A stretch of 64,000 nucleotides of DNA from Plazaster borealis (Eukaryota; Echinodermata; Asteroidea; Forcipulatida; Labidiasteridae). A program made the position numbers and the translations under genes. Below are positions 21,263-33,029 of this stretch, one piece after another. Numbering within the stretch: the stretch's first letter is position 1; each line of letters opens with the position of its first letter. The stretch is taken from NCBI GenBank assembly GCA_021014325.1, contig CM037461.1, positions 1,265,501-1,329,500 of the forward strand, written 5' to 3'. The notes under the pieces were generated by a model that worked only from the letters and a program-made list of their open reading frames with translations, was not told where the DNA came from and made no database searches.

Positions 21263-21978
21263 GAAGTCGACTGCCTCGGTTGATTTTAAATCGAACATTG
21301 GGTTACAGAAACTCCTCGTGCGATGGTGTGGTTATGAGCGGCGAGTACAATGTATCTGGTAATGCGAGCCTGGTAGAAATGGTCTCTGGGCCTGGTGTGC
21401 ATAATCACTCTTGTGCTGTGCATGCTGCAAAAGGCTCATATCTGGATCTCGGTGACTTCAAAGGCACCTGTATCTCTGACCCGGGACTCTGCGATTCTAT
21501 GACGTGGTCTTTATGGCTCAAGATAGACAGTACAAGCCCCTCTAGGCCTTATTACATCAGCTCTGGAGGACAAACATATCAAGCAACTGGTTTTGCTTTT
21601 CTTCACCAAGACGGTAAATTTCTTTTAATTGTTAGCACAAAAACAAATGGTATTTGGAACTATTACTCCCCTTCAATTATAGCAACTAATACCTGGTTCC
21701 ATCTTGCTTTTACTTTTAAAATGAACGATGGTGCTCTCCAGCTTTTTATCAATGGGGTCACTGTGCAAACTGAGGGCAATCCAAGAAGAACAACTCATAA
21801 CAAAGCCGACGGCTGCACCAAGTTGTACCTTGGAATGGGAAATACATGCAAAACAGCAGCAAGTATCAATGAGTTCGGTGGGTCTGCTGCATATTATGAT
21901 CTAATGGTCTTTGACGGTCTCCTCACTGAAGAACAGATTGCAAAGATTTCATCAGGAGAACGAATTGAAAACATCTGA
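21263..21978 (+). CDS. Gene 1 exon 3: laminin-G/ConA-like jelly-roll domain, terminal exon
   Basis: The exon starts after a pyrimidine tract and TAAAG acceptor in phase 1 and encodes residues 93-330, ending at TGA (21,976-21,978). From about residue 115 it shows the ConA-like/LamG pattern: SYLDLGDF, MTWSLWLKID, GFAFLHQDGKFLLI, TNTWFHLAFTF, LQLFINGV, and a closing YYDLMVFDGLLTEEQIAKI. This resembles the Laminin_G_3 domains of extracellular animal proteins. Five N-glycosylation sequons and six cysteines fit secretion. No membrane segment follows, so the mature protein is probably secreted and may bind glycans or other proteins; the ligand is unknown. A hydrophobic stretch read upstream of 21,263 in the same frame lacks an ATG and is taken as intron. 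Confidence 0.75.
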
Positions 21979-22042
21979 GACCACTTTCGTTGAATAAGTA
22001 TCAAATACCCAAATGAATTTTGTTTAATTATTTCGGGGTCAA

Positions 22043-22048
22043 AATAAA
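22043..22048 (+). terminator. Candidate poly(A) signal of gene 1
   Basis: AATAAA lies 65 nt after the gene 1 stop codon. It is followed about 12 nt later by a genomic A-run (22,060-22,085), so the cleavage site cannot be placed exactly. Confidence 0.55.
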
Positions 22049-22085
22049 AGAAAGCACGCAAAAAAAAAAAAAAAAAAAAAAAAAA

Positions 22086-23820
22086 TCAGTTTGATTCCGG
22101 GTCCCCTCTCAAGGAACGTTATCACTCTTAGTATTGTTCAGCATAAAACATTGCAAGACACAAATATACACCTTTCAAAGAGCAAGGAAGAAAAAAAACG
22201 GTTGGCTATAGACTGTGCAAGTCTTGCGCATATCGAAAAAGAGAAAAACACAACTTGAACGAAGATAATATTTTTCTATAAAATCAAATCTTCTTTTAAA
22301 CGAAACAAAATTGTCATGCTAAGAATTGTTTCGTGATCAAGACGTCTGCTCTTACGGCCCATAGAATCACACCCTTTCGGTCACCATATACGCTCAAAAT
22401 TCCTTACCAATTGTCGTAGAAATTGTTTGCTGCGTTAATGCATTTTCATAATACTTTGATGTTTGTGTCTAAACATATCGTAACAAATAATACATACAAT
22501 CTTTATTAACAATGTTAACGATTTTAAGTGATATCAATTTGAACATGTAACAGAGAACGGATACATAATAGGCTTCGTTCTAATTGATAAAAAGTAGGGT
22601 CATACTTTGGTAATGACCCAGGCAGGAAATTGCGTATTTTTTTTTCTTCTCGAAAGCCTACTTATTGTAAATAATATTGTAATGGTGTTAAGCATCCTGC
22701 AAAATTATTTCGTCTGAAGTGTCGCCGTTTATCGGAAAACAATAACAGTATTTCACAAAATTTGAATCTCCAAATATCGCCTGCAGACGACTTTTTGAGA
22801 TTTGTCTCCGTTTTCTCAACAAGTAGACACTGTATTCAACTGACACTTTCACAGGTTACTTCATTGTATGTGTCTTGATAAGTTTGCCTATAAATCAGCA
22901 TTACGTTGACAAAAACTAGACATTGTGTTCAACTGAAACTTTCACAGGTGACTTTATTATATGTTTCTACGTGTGCCTATAAATCAGCATTACGTTGACA
23001 AAAACCAAACAACGACCCTACCTTATAGTGTCAACTATTCAATGCAATGCTTCGCTCAGCAAAAACGTATACCGAAGGGAACAAATCAATACAATAGTAG
23101 GTCTACATTCTTATATACATAAAACATTTTTGTTGATGATTTAACTCATTTTTGATGGAAACTACTAAAAAGTAATAAATAAAGACAAAACAGGTTACTA
23201 AAATAGAGTCTTTTAATTTTAACAAAATATTTGACAATGCTCTTTTTTTTTTGCCACATTTGCTGTATTGAAAATCGAAGCGTCCAAACTGTACGTGTAC
23301 AATGTTTTCATTATCTGAATACAGTCAATAGGGCCTCAACTAATAAAACACACCCCAATGGGAGCTACATCAGATTTCAAAATTTCAAAAAGTAAGAGGG
23401 ATTTGATCTTAAATAATTTTTTATAAATGTTTACAATTGTTGTTTCAATATAATTTCTAATCGTAAAAGAAATATTTTTGACGTCAAACGTAATTTTACT
23501 CAACTTATAATAATAATCAGTAAACCAATTTTTTAAGTCGTCGTATTAGTTTTAGAATAATCCTCATAATATTCTATTTAAATTAATGTCAATAAAAAGT
23601 GTAAAGCTATACAACAAATATTCAATGTTCACTCTACGTTTTTGGAATTATGTTCGAGATTAACATCTAGTTGAATTTAACAGTTCAAAATGTACACAAT
23701 CTACGGCAGATGCAGGTTTACTTTCAGATATGTTCGATGGCAATCATGGTGGACAATACATTATAAAATACAAGATTCATTATTGTAAGCCACACGAGAT
23801 GATCATTGCGTGACCTTTTG
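22086..23820. other. Intergenic, AT-rich, no gene seen
   Basis: It contains a repeat (tagactgtgcaagtc near 22,210) shared with 46,311, and a tandem pair of about 100 bp at 22,820-23,005 (tttcacaggt, gcctataaatcagcattacg). The rest shows no coding structure. Confidence 0.5.
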
Positions 23821-23821
23821 T

Positions 23822-24025
23822 TGACCCCTATTCTCCCTTTGCACGGGATCCGCCATGTGCGTGTAGGCCTCGACTTCATGCTTCATTTGTATTGTATTTA
23901 TGCATCTGTTTGGATGAAAGTGTCATTACATTACCGTGACAATACAGAGTTATGCTTCTATTCACTGCTGTCCCCAAGTCGAGGCTCTACACGCAAGTGG
24001 CTGACCGTGCAAAGGGCGAAAAGGC
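23822..24025. mobile_element. About 200-bp foldback/MITE
   Basis: The left end ccctttgcacggg through gtgcgtgtaggcctcgactt is inverted at the right as aagtcgaggctctacacgca through gaccgtgcaaaggg. The arms are about 45 bp and imperfect. Confidence 0.7.
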
Positions 24026-24237
24026 GAGGTTGCGTTTTATGAGTGACTCAGAACTTTCTAGAAACATTTTTTTGTTATTATTATTATTATTATTATATAA
24101 GCCTATATTTGTTAACACAAAGGTGAACAAAAGCCCATGGTGTATGGATCATGAACAGATATAGGCAGAAGAGCACTAAAAAGGGAGTAAAGCCTGTGGG
24201 TCAATCAGTGGCTTCCATACTCAAAATGACGCCTTAA

Positions 24238-24628
24238 AAGGATTGTATACGTTTGGTAATTGGAACCCACTGTGGGTTTCAATCCTAATTAGTTGTAGAT
24301 ATAAACCATAAAACTAACCTGTGAAATTTTCATTTCAAAAGGTGGTAGAGTTTTTGAAATATTGCCGAAAACCTGGAGCGGTTATGTCCACGCAGGAAGA
24401 ATAATCTGCAATTAGAAGACAATCTGAGAAACGTTTACTGTCAGTAACGCTTATCAGACTCAAATTTATGGGGATAAAAAGGGATATCTTTTTCCAATAA
24501 CTGCAGTACTTCTAAGTGATTTTTTTTCAAAATGCATTATACTATCCAAAGCTGCTGTACTGCTTACTAAGTAAGTTTTTATTGCCATTAATTTTCAGAG
24601 TCATTACCAAACGTATACAGACCATTTT
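24238..24628. mobile_element. TTAA-type element, outer family
   Basis: It starts aaaggattgtatacgtttggtaat after TTAA (24,234-24,237) and ends attaccaaacgtatacagacc near 24,622. It contains the signature ggagcggttatgtccacgca. Confidence 0.7.
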
Positions 24629-24963
24629 TTATTAAATCGTTGTTTTGTGTGTCTCTTATGCCCATGGCAGTTTATTCTCAGACATTGTTGTGACAAGCAC
24701 CAAGTGTAGAAAGGAAAGAGAACTATCTAAATGTAGCCCGGGTGCACTTTGGGAACTCCTGGGTCAGAGTTGACCCGGATCCGGGCCCGGACCCATTTCT
24801 GGGTTAGTGTGACCCGGATACTGTGTCAACATGACCCGGGAGTTTAGGATGTGTACATTGAGGTGGGGGGGGGGATATTTACATCTTGTCTGGGCTACGT
24901 TTAGGATATATGGTTTGGGCTACATTTTATTTTAGACCTGGGCAATGGGTGATGCAACTTTAA

Positions 24964-25299
24964 AGGCCCTGTACACTATAGGTAAGATCGAAAAACACAA
25001 TGTTCACAGATTCACACATAACTTACATGATTTACAGTAAGTCATGGTAGAAAGGGTTCCTTAAAATATTTCTGCCTAAAATGCTATCGTTTCTGAGAAA
25101 TGAGTAAAACAATAGTTTTTATCACGCGCGATAATTTGAAAACACAGAAAACACATCAGGTCTCTTTTCACTATTTTCTCGTGACCTCGATGACCAATTA
25201 AGCTCAAACTTTCACAGGTTTGTTTGTTCACGCATATATTGAATCACAACAAAAATGTGGACACTGATTTTGAGCTGTTACCAAAAGTGTACAATACCT
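24964..25299. mobile_element. 336-bp TTAA MITE with empty-site evidence
   Basis: It starts aggccctgtacactataggtaa and ends ttaccaaaagtgtacaatacct, with TTAA on both sides (24,960-24,963; 25,300-25,303). The paralogue at 50-75 reads gcaactttaagctaaacgac with no insertion and a single TTAA. Confidence 0.9.
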
Positions 25300-25983
25300 T
25301 TAAGCTTAACGACTTTATATTCAACTCAACTCAACAGTTTGCAAAGTATATTCAATGTTGTTATTATATTTATAAATAAGTACTTGAATTGTAAGTGCAC
25401 AACCTGCACCATTTTATCTCGAGAAAATAAATAAAACACATGCACCCTCAAAAAGACGCTTAACATCGTTATTTTGTTTGTCTCTTGTCAAAAATGTATG
25501 CGGTTCGCGAAATATTTTTTAGACGTTTTGGTGAAAGGCAACAAGTCTGGAAAGGAAAGAGAGTATCTAAGTGTAGCCTTGGTACACTTTAAAACTCCTG
25601 TGTAAGAATTAACCCAGACCCAGTTTCCGTAGAGCCTGACCCAATTCTGGGTCAGTTTGACCGGGAATCGTTTTCAAAGTGGCCCCAAAATAGGTCCACA
25701 CGACGCATAATCCTAACTTACAGTCAATTTTTTAACTACTTTCCGGATCAGCCTGACCTAAAAATGGGTCACGCCCCCTGGGAACCGGAGTCCGGAGATG
25801 AGATGAGATGAGATGAGATGAAATGAGTGAGGTTCGCCATCTTGAACCAATATAAAGTTCACATTTTTTAAAGCATTGATGCATTGGGTCAGCTTGGTAT
25901 AGACACTCTAAAAACTCTCGGGCCGGAACTGACTCGGATTCCGGTTTAATGGGGCCTGACCCATTTCTGGGTCAGGCTGAACC

Positions 25984-26193
25984 TAGACTTGACTCAAATC
26001 CCAATCCCGTGCCATCGCCATAAAACTATTGTTTTGTGATGGTCTGCATTCCCCAACCTGTTCCGCACGCGGAACAGGTTGCCATTCTCGGGACCACATT
26101 TTGACGGCGAGCGCGCACTGTACGGCTTGTTTGCTAGTTGGCGCGATATGCTTGGAGACCTCTCGCACGAGAACGGGACTTGAATCAAGTCTA
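25984..26193. mobile_element. 210-bp TIR element with 9-bp target duplication, short form
   Basis: It is bounded by TAGACTTGA and TCAAGTCTA and flanked by exact GGCTGAACC duplications (25,975-25,983; 26,194-26,202). It is in inverted orientation relative to the 724-bp element at 3,253-3,976 and corresponds to its two ends joined across a deleted centre. A near-perfect internal palindrome surrounds ctgttccgc/gcggaacag. Confidence 0.85.
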
Positions 26194-26346
26194 GGCTGAA
26201 CCGGAAACTCGTTTACAAAATTTGAATTTAAATCGAATTTTGCGTCAGTTGGACCAATTTCTTGGTAATTTTGACACAGATTCCGGGTCATACTGACCCC
26301 AAAATAGGTCAGTCCCTTTGGGACCTGGAACCCGGGTCAATTCTGA

Positions 26347-28114
26347 TCCTTTTTTGTTTGTTTTTATTGTTGCGGTTAGACACCTGCTATGGAATAAAGA
26401 GTCGTTGGTTTGAATTCCACCCAGCTTTAAAATTTCCCCCATGACTCGATTCCCCCACTGAGTATAAAGTGCATGAGCACACATCGGGTGTAAGGTTACA
26501 CTCAAATAAATTCCGCAATACTCGTTGTAAATCGTTGTGAAATACATCTAATTCACCTCAAGAGTTTCATAAATTGACGGTTTTGTTATGTCTTTGTGTT
26601 GAAAATCTTGCGCTGCCAGCGTCCCAGCAATGGCGGCGCGGCGTGCAGCACTGGCGCACATTGTATTGGTCTGTAGGTGAACGAGCACAATGGCCGTGCC
26701 AGCTCTCCTATTATCTCTTTGCTATTATGTTTGGCATAATTGGTAACTGCCACAACAGGTAAGCCCGTTTTATTATTCATACCTCAACTGCATCAAGTTT
26801 CCTTTCAACTGATGTACATTATTTATTTCTATTATTACTCTTCACCGGGAAAGATGACAGCAATGGCTGCAACCAATCGCATGCAAAAGTCAACACCATT
26901 CCCATAATTTAAAATATATGTGGACTTTAAAGAGGCACTCCAAGATCAACATCAGTTTACTGATTCACTCTTTTCCCAATAGATATAGTCCTTATCAAAA
27001 CATATGGCCGATTAAGCTGAACCTTCAACAGGTTTGTTATATCATGTATATGTTGGATCCCACAAAGTGTGGATGGCGTAGTGGTATCTTTCCTCGCCTT
27101 TCAACTCTAGGACCCCGGTTCGAATCACGCCGGGGGCACTATGTGGATTGGGTTTTCAGTCCCTACCTGACTGCGTGGGTTTTCCCTGGAATAAATATCT
27201 GGGGTTTTCCTCTCACATCTAAAACTGAAACTTTTTTTTGTTTGTTTTTATTGTTGCGGTTAGACACCTGCTATGGAATAAAGAGTCGTTGGTTTGAATT
27301 CCACCCAGCTTTAAAATTTCCCCCATGACTCGATTCCCCCACTGAGTATAAAGTGCATGAGCACACATCGGGTGTAAGGTTACACTCAAATAAATTCCGC
27401 AATACTCGTTGTAAATCGTTGTGAAATACATCTAATTCACCTCAAGAGTTTCATAAATTGACGGTTTTGTTATGTCTTTGTGTTGAAAATCTTGCGCTGC
27501 CAGCGTCCCAGCAATGGCGGCGCGGCGTGCAGCACTGGCGCACATTGTATTGGTCTGTAGGTGAACGAGCACAATGGCCGTGCCAGCTCTCCTATTATCT
27601 CTTTGCTATTATGTTTGGCATAATTGGTAACTGCCACAACAGGTAAGCCCGTTTTATTATTCATACCTCAACTGCATCAAGTTTCCTTTCAACTGATGTA
27701 CATTATTTATTTCTATTATTACTCTTCACCGGGAAAGATGACAGCAATGGCTGCAACCAATCGCATGCAAAAGTCAACACCATTCCCATAATTTAAAATA
27801 TATGTGGACTTTAAAGAGGCACTCCAAGATCAACATCAGTTTACTGATTCACTCTTTTCCCAATAGATATAGTCCTTATCAAAACATATGGCCGATTAAG
27901 CTGAACCTTCAACAGGTTTGTTATATCATGTATATGTTGGATCCCACAAAGTGTGGATGGCGTAGTGGTATCTTTCCTCGCCTTTCAACTCTAGGACCCC
28001 GGTTCGAATCACGCCGGGGGCACTATGTGGATTGGGTTTTCAGTCCCTACCTGACTGCGTGGGTTTTCCCTGGAATAAATATCTGGGGTTTTCCTCTCAC
28101 ATCTAAAACTGAAA
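26347..28114. repeat. Tandem duplication of 884 bp (26,347-27,230 and 27,231-28,114)
   Basis: All compared landmarks are offset by exactly 884 bp, and translations of matching frames are identical, so the copies are nearly or fully identical. Each copy holds the frameshifted signal-peptide-like exon and one tRNA-like SINE. The junction lies in a T-rich run. It may be a recent duplication or an assembly duplication. Confidence 0.95.
26694..26759 (+). pseudogene. Frameshifted copy of the 737-804 signal-peptide exon
   Basis: It aligns with 737-804, including the ATG context and a GTAAG donor after acaacag. A 1-nt deletion after the ctctc word changes the frame, and TAA is reached after about 18 codons. 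An identical copy lies 884 bp downstream at 27,578-27,643. Confidence 0.6.
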
Positions 28115-28118
28115 CTTC

Positions 28119-28914
28119 CTTCATTGTTATACTCTCCATTTGGGTTCTTGTCACAGTGATTATGTCTGCAAGAATGTCACATTAAAAATAAACATGCCAT
28201 AAGAGGGCGCGCTGTTTCGACGAGCAGACCGCGTCCGTCTTTCTTAAGATGGCCAAGACGAGTACGTATACATACATACAATGTATGTACGGACATGTAC
28301 ATACAGATATAGATAAATCGTCGGAACATGTCACAGAAGTTTACCCCGGCCGCCGCGGCCTGATGGGGATTTAGCAAAAAGGAAGTAGGCCTACACAGTG
28401 CCCCTCTTCAGGCTGTGGTAAACCGGCCCAAGAGAAGTCCAACAGAATATCAGACCACCCGTCGACTTGTTCGTCGACCAGTCTTGGCACTCCGTCGAGT
28501 TTTCTCACTGACGACTTTTGTCAACTGTCGAGTTGTCCGACCCGACGAGTTGTCCGAGTGTCGAGTTGTCTTACGGACGAGTTGTCCGAACCCCGTACAA
28601 CCGCAGTGAGATCCCATAACCATAGAGCCAACACCATAGAGCAAGGCCAATACCAATGCTAAAATTCACAATTATTCAAAAAAATAATTACAAGTCTCCC
28701 AGCCCTTTAAAGTAAAAAAATAAAATAATAACTGCTGACAAAAATTATTGACATCATCCCACCTTCAATCACCATGTAAAGTTTTAGCAGAAGAAACGAT
28801 TTGATAGATGTTAATTTTTTCATCGGGGATAAGGAGTTTACCCTTACACCGATGTGTATCAAGCACTGTATACTCAGTACTTTCCCGAGTTCTGTGAAAA
28901 AGCCACAGGCAATT
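28119..28914. other. Intergenic; degenerate cgagttgtccga repeat, no gene
   Basis: At 28,450-28,600 variants of gtcgagttgtccga recur five or six times, imperfectly. A tacatacatacaatgtatg palindromic tract lies near 28,270. Nothing coding is supported. Confidence 0.5.
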
Positions 28915-29100
28915 CACTTGGTGGTCTAGAGTGGTAAGACATCTGCTCTAGCAATGCAAGGGTCGTGGGTTCGAATATCGCCCGGCGATATTGAGTGTAT
29001 ATATAGTAACCCTATTTTATTCTGCGAGTAAACACACATTTACTATATATAAACATATATTGATACCTCACCATGCAATGCCTCAAATCCTATATAACAC
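28915..29100 (+). repeat. tRNA-like head followed by a dispersed retroelement tail
   Basis: The head has ggtggtctagagtggtaag and a B-box-like gggttcgaatat. The tail at 29,055-29,098 (tgatacctcaccatgcaatg, cctcaaatcc) recurs at 34,900-34,930, 42,405-42,435 and inverted at 63,895-63,930. Confidence 0.55.
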
Positions 29101-29272
29101 ACATTTTGTTTAAAAGAAATGAAAAACGAAAATTGAAAGGGAACAATCATGGCCCGAACTATGGAGGGCACGCTCGAACCGTGGAGTAAGGAATGCTCGA
29201 ACCCACTGTTGACTTTACAGCTGGATGTCGCACCGTACCACTACACACTATGCACAAATAAAACGTCATTAT

Positions 29273-29407
29273 GGGCGTTTACGAATCCACGGCTTCGGCC
29301 TCAGTTGTTTTGATTACGCGTGCTATGCGTTCAAGGATTCAGCAGACGAGAGAGAACAGAGCCTGAAGCCTAAGCCTGAGCCTGAGCCTCCGTTTCGTAA
29401 ACGCCCT
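29273..29407. mobile_element. Small TIR element, 135 bp
   Basis: gggcgtttacgaa at the left is inverted as ttcgtaaacgccc at the right, with ggcctcag/cctgagcc continuing inward. The reading frame across it has no domain. Confidence 0.6.
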
Positions 29408-30667
29408 ACAAAGAAAACAAGGAGACTTTGCACCGCGCATCGTTTCTACGCAGGTTTAGTTTTAACAGGTACCCGGCTTGAAACCATAATGATTTCCATT
29501 ATGAAGTCTCTTATAGTTCGATTACCAGTCAAATCTCACTGCACCCTGTTGTAAGGGAATTAACACGAACAGAAACGCCGAGATTTTTGTCAAAAAATCT
29601 ACCTATTTTGCCGGCAATTCTTGCAAAAACTACTCATTGTACAAAAAACAATTTCTAAGATAAAGATAAAGGTAAGTTTCTTGGATTTAATGCACTATTT
29701 ACTGATCATTTTACTTGAAATTGTTACGCTCAACATTGGATTGGTAAACATAGAAAAAAATAGAAAAATAACTTTAGGCCTATTCGGCAGGTGAAAAAAG
29801 ATGGCGTAAGATTTGCATGCATGTCAAAAGTTTATGATTTTGCAGTAAATATTTAGTTTTTAGCGGATGTAGTTAAATAGAATGATGTCAAATTGCTCTT
29901 ATGAAGTTCATTTACAAAATGACAGGATACATACATTTTACAATAGTGTTTGAACATTTTTGACATAATTTAAGCTGTCACTTTTGTCAGTGACGTCAAG
30001 AAGGCAAGCCAGATTTTCATGCATGCAAAAATGTAAAAATGTGACTTCCACCCAACCAAAGGCAATTAACAAAAAGGTAGTTAATGGTAACGTCGAACAA
30101 ACATTAACAGCTATTACTGTACAGCTGTAAGGCCAATGAAATTAGATCAATAGTTTCTCGTCATCCATTATCACATTTTGGTGAGGGTTTTTGTCATTAT
30201 TCATTGACATTATTCGTTATTTCTTATCAAGGATTCGGAAACATGGAAGCATTATTGATCAATCGAACAATCAGCATAGAATCAATGACCCGTGCATAAA
30301 AGCGCCCTCACTGAGGTCAAAAGATGGCAAATTATTAATAACTAACAGTTGTGCATGGGCCTGACAAACCATGACCACGCAGCTTGCATCTGCGTATGCG
30401 GAAGGGGTCTACACTAACCTCGACCACAGCTACAATAAGACCACAGTTCCATGCACAAAGGTAGTGCACGTAACACGATCTGGAAACAAGGTACATGTGA
30501 AGATAGCATGTCAGGTTGCTGTAAAACACAGACCCTGTATACATACATGGTTTGTCAAAACCGCTGGTCTACGACTGTCTGGAGTTGACCAAGCATGCCA
30601 TGGGTAACGATTATTGTAAGCGATTTGTATACATGTACCTTTTAGACAACGTACATGTATCATTATA
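29408..30667. other. Intergenic, no gene seen
   Basis: AT-rich sequence. An open frame at 30,371-30,607 has no recognisable domain, no upstream promoter signal and no splice partners, so I do not call it. Words such as accatgaccacgcag and catggtttgtcaaaacc suggest inverted flanks around it. Confidence 0.45.
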
Positions 30668-31030
30668 CTGGTATTGTGGCCGAGCGGTCTAGTTCACCGG
30701 ACCCAAGCTCTGGTGTTGTCAGCAGCAGAGTGTGGGTTCGAATCCCGGTCATGACACTTGTCCCCATGAGCAAGGCAATCAACCATAATTGCTGTGTAAA
30801 AATTTGGGAAGGTATTGCATTCTGTTCAACCAGCCAGGCTCCTAGTGGATGATACCCGTGCCTACATCCTTACGGACTGTGAAGGGGGTAACCTTGTTTC
30901 AACCCCAAGAGTAGGTGGCAACGTGCCCTTGGTGATAGATGATTTGGGTCGATAGCTCAAATCAATTAATTGTAGCCCTCACCTTGAAGTGGCCGTCTGC
31001 CTTGTGATGTTAGGCGATATCTTATAAACA
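30668..31030 (+). mobile_element. tRNA-Leu-like SINE
   Basis: Box A ggccgagcggt and box B gggttcgaatcccgg are intact, followed by the family body (catgacactt, gagcaaggcaa) and a different 3' portion. It is not a functional tRNA because the acceptor stem does not close. Confidence 0.75.
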
Positions 31031-32501
31031 AAAAACATAACAAAAAAAATTAATAATCACCTACTCCACTCTTTGTTACTAAATTCATTCACCCGAAACT
31101 TTCTTGTATAATATCACGTACTTGGCTTGTCCCCTTTATTGCATGATGTTCAGTAACATAGTTGTTGCTACGGAAGCTCATGCAGTTTTGTTGTTGTAAT
31201 TAGTTAGTCTTTAAGTGCTACCACTACCTTCCTTGTTTATCAGACTAACGAGGCTTTTTTAAATATTGTATTGTGCAGTTGCGATTTAATAACCCTCCAT
31301 CGTCCCAGCGGTCGCAGAGCTCCATTCTGTGACTGTTGGGAGGATGGAGAGTTGGCCTGCGACTGTCGGCAGGATGAAGAGCTACGGTTATCGCAACTAT
31401 TGTCTGACGCATAAATTTTGCTGATTGATTGCATAGATCCAAATCATGACAACACACTGTATTTTAATGTAAACAACCCAAACGACGACCCAGTAAATGC
31501 AATAATCTTGCTCTTGGTCACGTTCTTTAGATTGAAGAGCTACGACGGACCACGTAATTTTTCATAACCACTTTACGTTGGATAATGTGTTTATCCGCAA
31601 AAATATTCTTGACTGAATGCTAAGTATTTACTGCAAAATCATAAACAGTCAGAGTTGAATAAACCCCAGAACTAAGACAATTTTAGGTTTCAGAACCACA
31701 ATGAAGCAAGGAAGTTCGGTTAATAATTTATACATTGAGGCCTATACATACGTGTATACCGCGCACATCCTTGTCATTTGATTGGTGAAAGAAGCGTCAC
31801 GTGTCATACTTTATTTTGCCATGTATTTACTGACCCTGCGACTATAGGAGTCCTTTATTGCTAAATATAGGACGCTTGGGGCGCTTCACAGCTATGCTTC
31901 GCAGCACCATTTCCAAAATAATCGTTTCCTGCCAATTTTGTCCAATTGAGGCAAGGTCGTGTCACGGCAGACAAGGTTATTGTCTATATGGTGTTCTCCA
32001 CGTCGTTTAGAAGGGGGGTTACAAGTTTCTGGGTCTGTTTTGTGTTAATTGAATAGGTGTCCAAATGACAAGGATATGCGAGTTATAAAACTGAATGCAG
32101 TTGGCTTGTGCATTGTTGCAGAATATAATCACTCTGTGAAATATGGCTTTTCAATTTCACTCCGATTCGCCTTGTGAAATGGAATAGTCCAGATTTCACC
32201 TCGTGATTACAATGTATATTCTGCGACAACGCACTCATCCAGTATTTGTATCTATAGATGCATCTAGGTCTGAGAGCAATCACAGAAAAAGTCTTAAGAC
32301 CAAAAACATAAATACTCTTAAATACATGAAGTTAAACTGTCATTGGTTTTTTTGGTCCTGCAATGTCAGATATGTTTTGGTGACAGGTGTTATTATGGGT
32401 CTATGTAATTTAAATACAGTAGGCCATGCATACTGTAATAAGACTCTGAGTCCAACACTGTCTGACATTCCTCAAAATGCAGTAAATGTCAAGATAAAAG
32501 T
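31031..32501. other. Intergenic, upstream of SHOC2, no gene seen
   Basis: It contains inexact repeats around ggaggatggag/aggatgaagagctac (31,330-31,385) and a cttcgcagcacc-type GC-rich patch near 31,880. The non-coding first exon of SHOC2 could lie in this interval or further upstream, but I cannot identify it. Confidence 0.4.
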
Positions 32502-32829
32502 CAGGGCTTGAATTTGGGGGGAAAATACACTTGACTTCAACATTTTTACTGGATCAAAATTTATTTTACAAGACTAGATTCAAAATGAGTTGAACAAGCA
32601 CTCAGAGAAGATCTATTTGTCGTGCTACTTTGATGCTCAACAGAATTGAAAGATCACAGATTCATTGTCAACATTTGTTCACAAAGATATTACACAATGA
32701 GGTATTACTGTTCAGTCTTGAAATTGAAAAAAACACAAGACCACCGGGCTTGTCCGGTCATGATTTTACTGGCCCACCATTAAAAGTATCGACCTCGGGA
32801 CTGCGGTCCAGTGTTAATTTCGAGCCCTG
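32502..32829. mobile_element. MITE with CAGGGCTYGAAT ends
   Basis: It starts cagggcttgaattt and ends aatttcgagccctg. The interior has accaccgggcttgtccggtc and actggcccacc. Relatives are at 36,092-36,494 and (inverted) 38,967-39,382, with an end fragment at 53,068-53,083. Confidence 0.75.
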
Positions 32830-33029
32830 TAAGTACAGTTAGTACATGTACATGTACATGTACAATACGCAAAAAACAAACAAACCCAAAAACCAGTCAG
32901 GGTTACACACATTCACAACATTGAACTGAACACACTGTGAGAGAACATTAATTACATACACTGTATATAAATACGTATCCTGTACAATATTTACTACATT
33001 GTCTGTCGTGTATTAAATATATATATATC

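Larger units (their letters stand above)
24890..28118. repeat. Paralogous segment matching 1-1290, expanded by insertions and a tandem duplication
   Basis: It is collinear with 1-1290. It has gained a 336-bp TTAA MITE, a 210-bp TIR element, extra GGGTC modules, a (GAGAT)n tract at 25,797-25,830, and an 884-bp tandem duplication. No functional gene is seen in it. Confidence 0.8.

Noticed and set aside
22060..22085. Genomic A-run after AATAAA as evidence that gene 1 exon 3 is a processed retrocopy
   Set aside because: Exon 3 has a phase-matched acceptor and upstream exons, and no target duplication was seen, so the A-run is more simply chance or a small insertion.
29225..29554. 109-codon frame
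   Set aside because: It spans a small TIR element and its flank, with no recognised domain.
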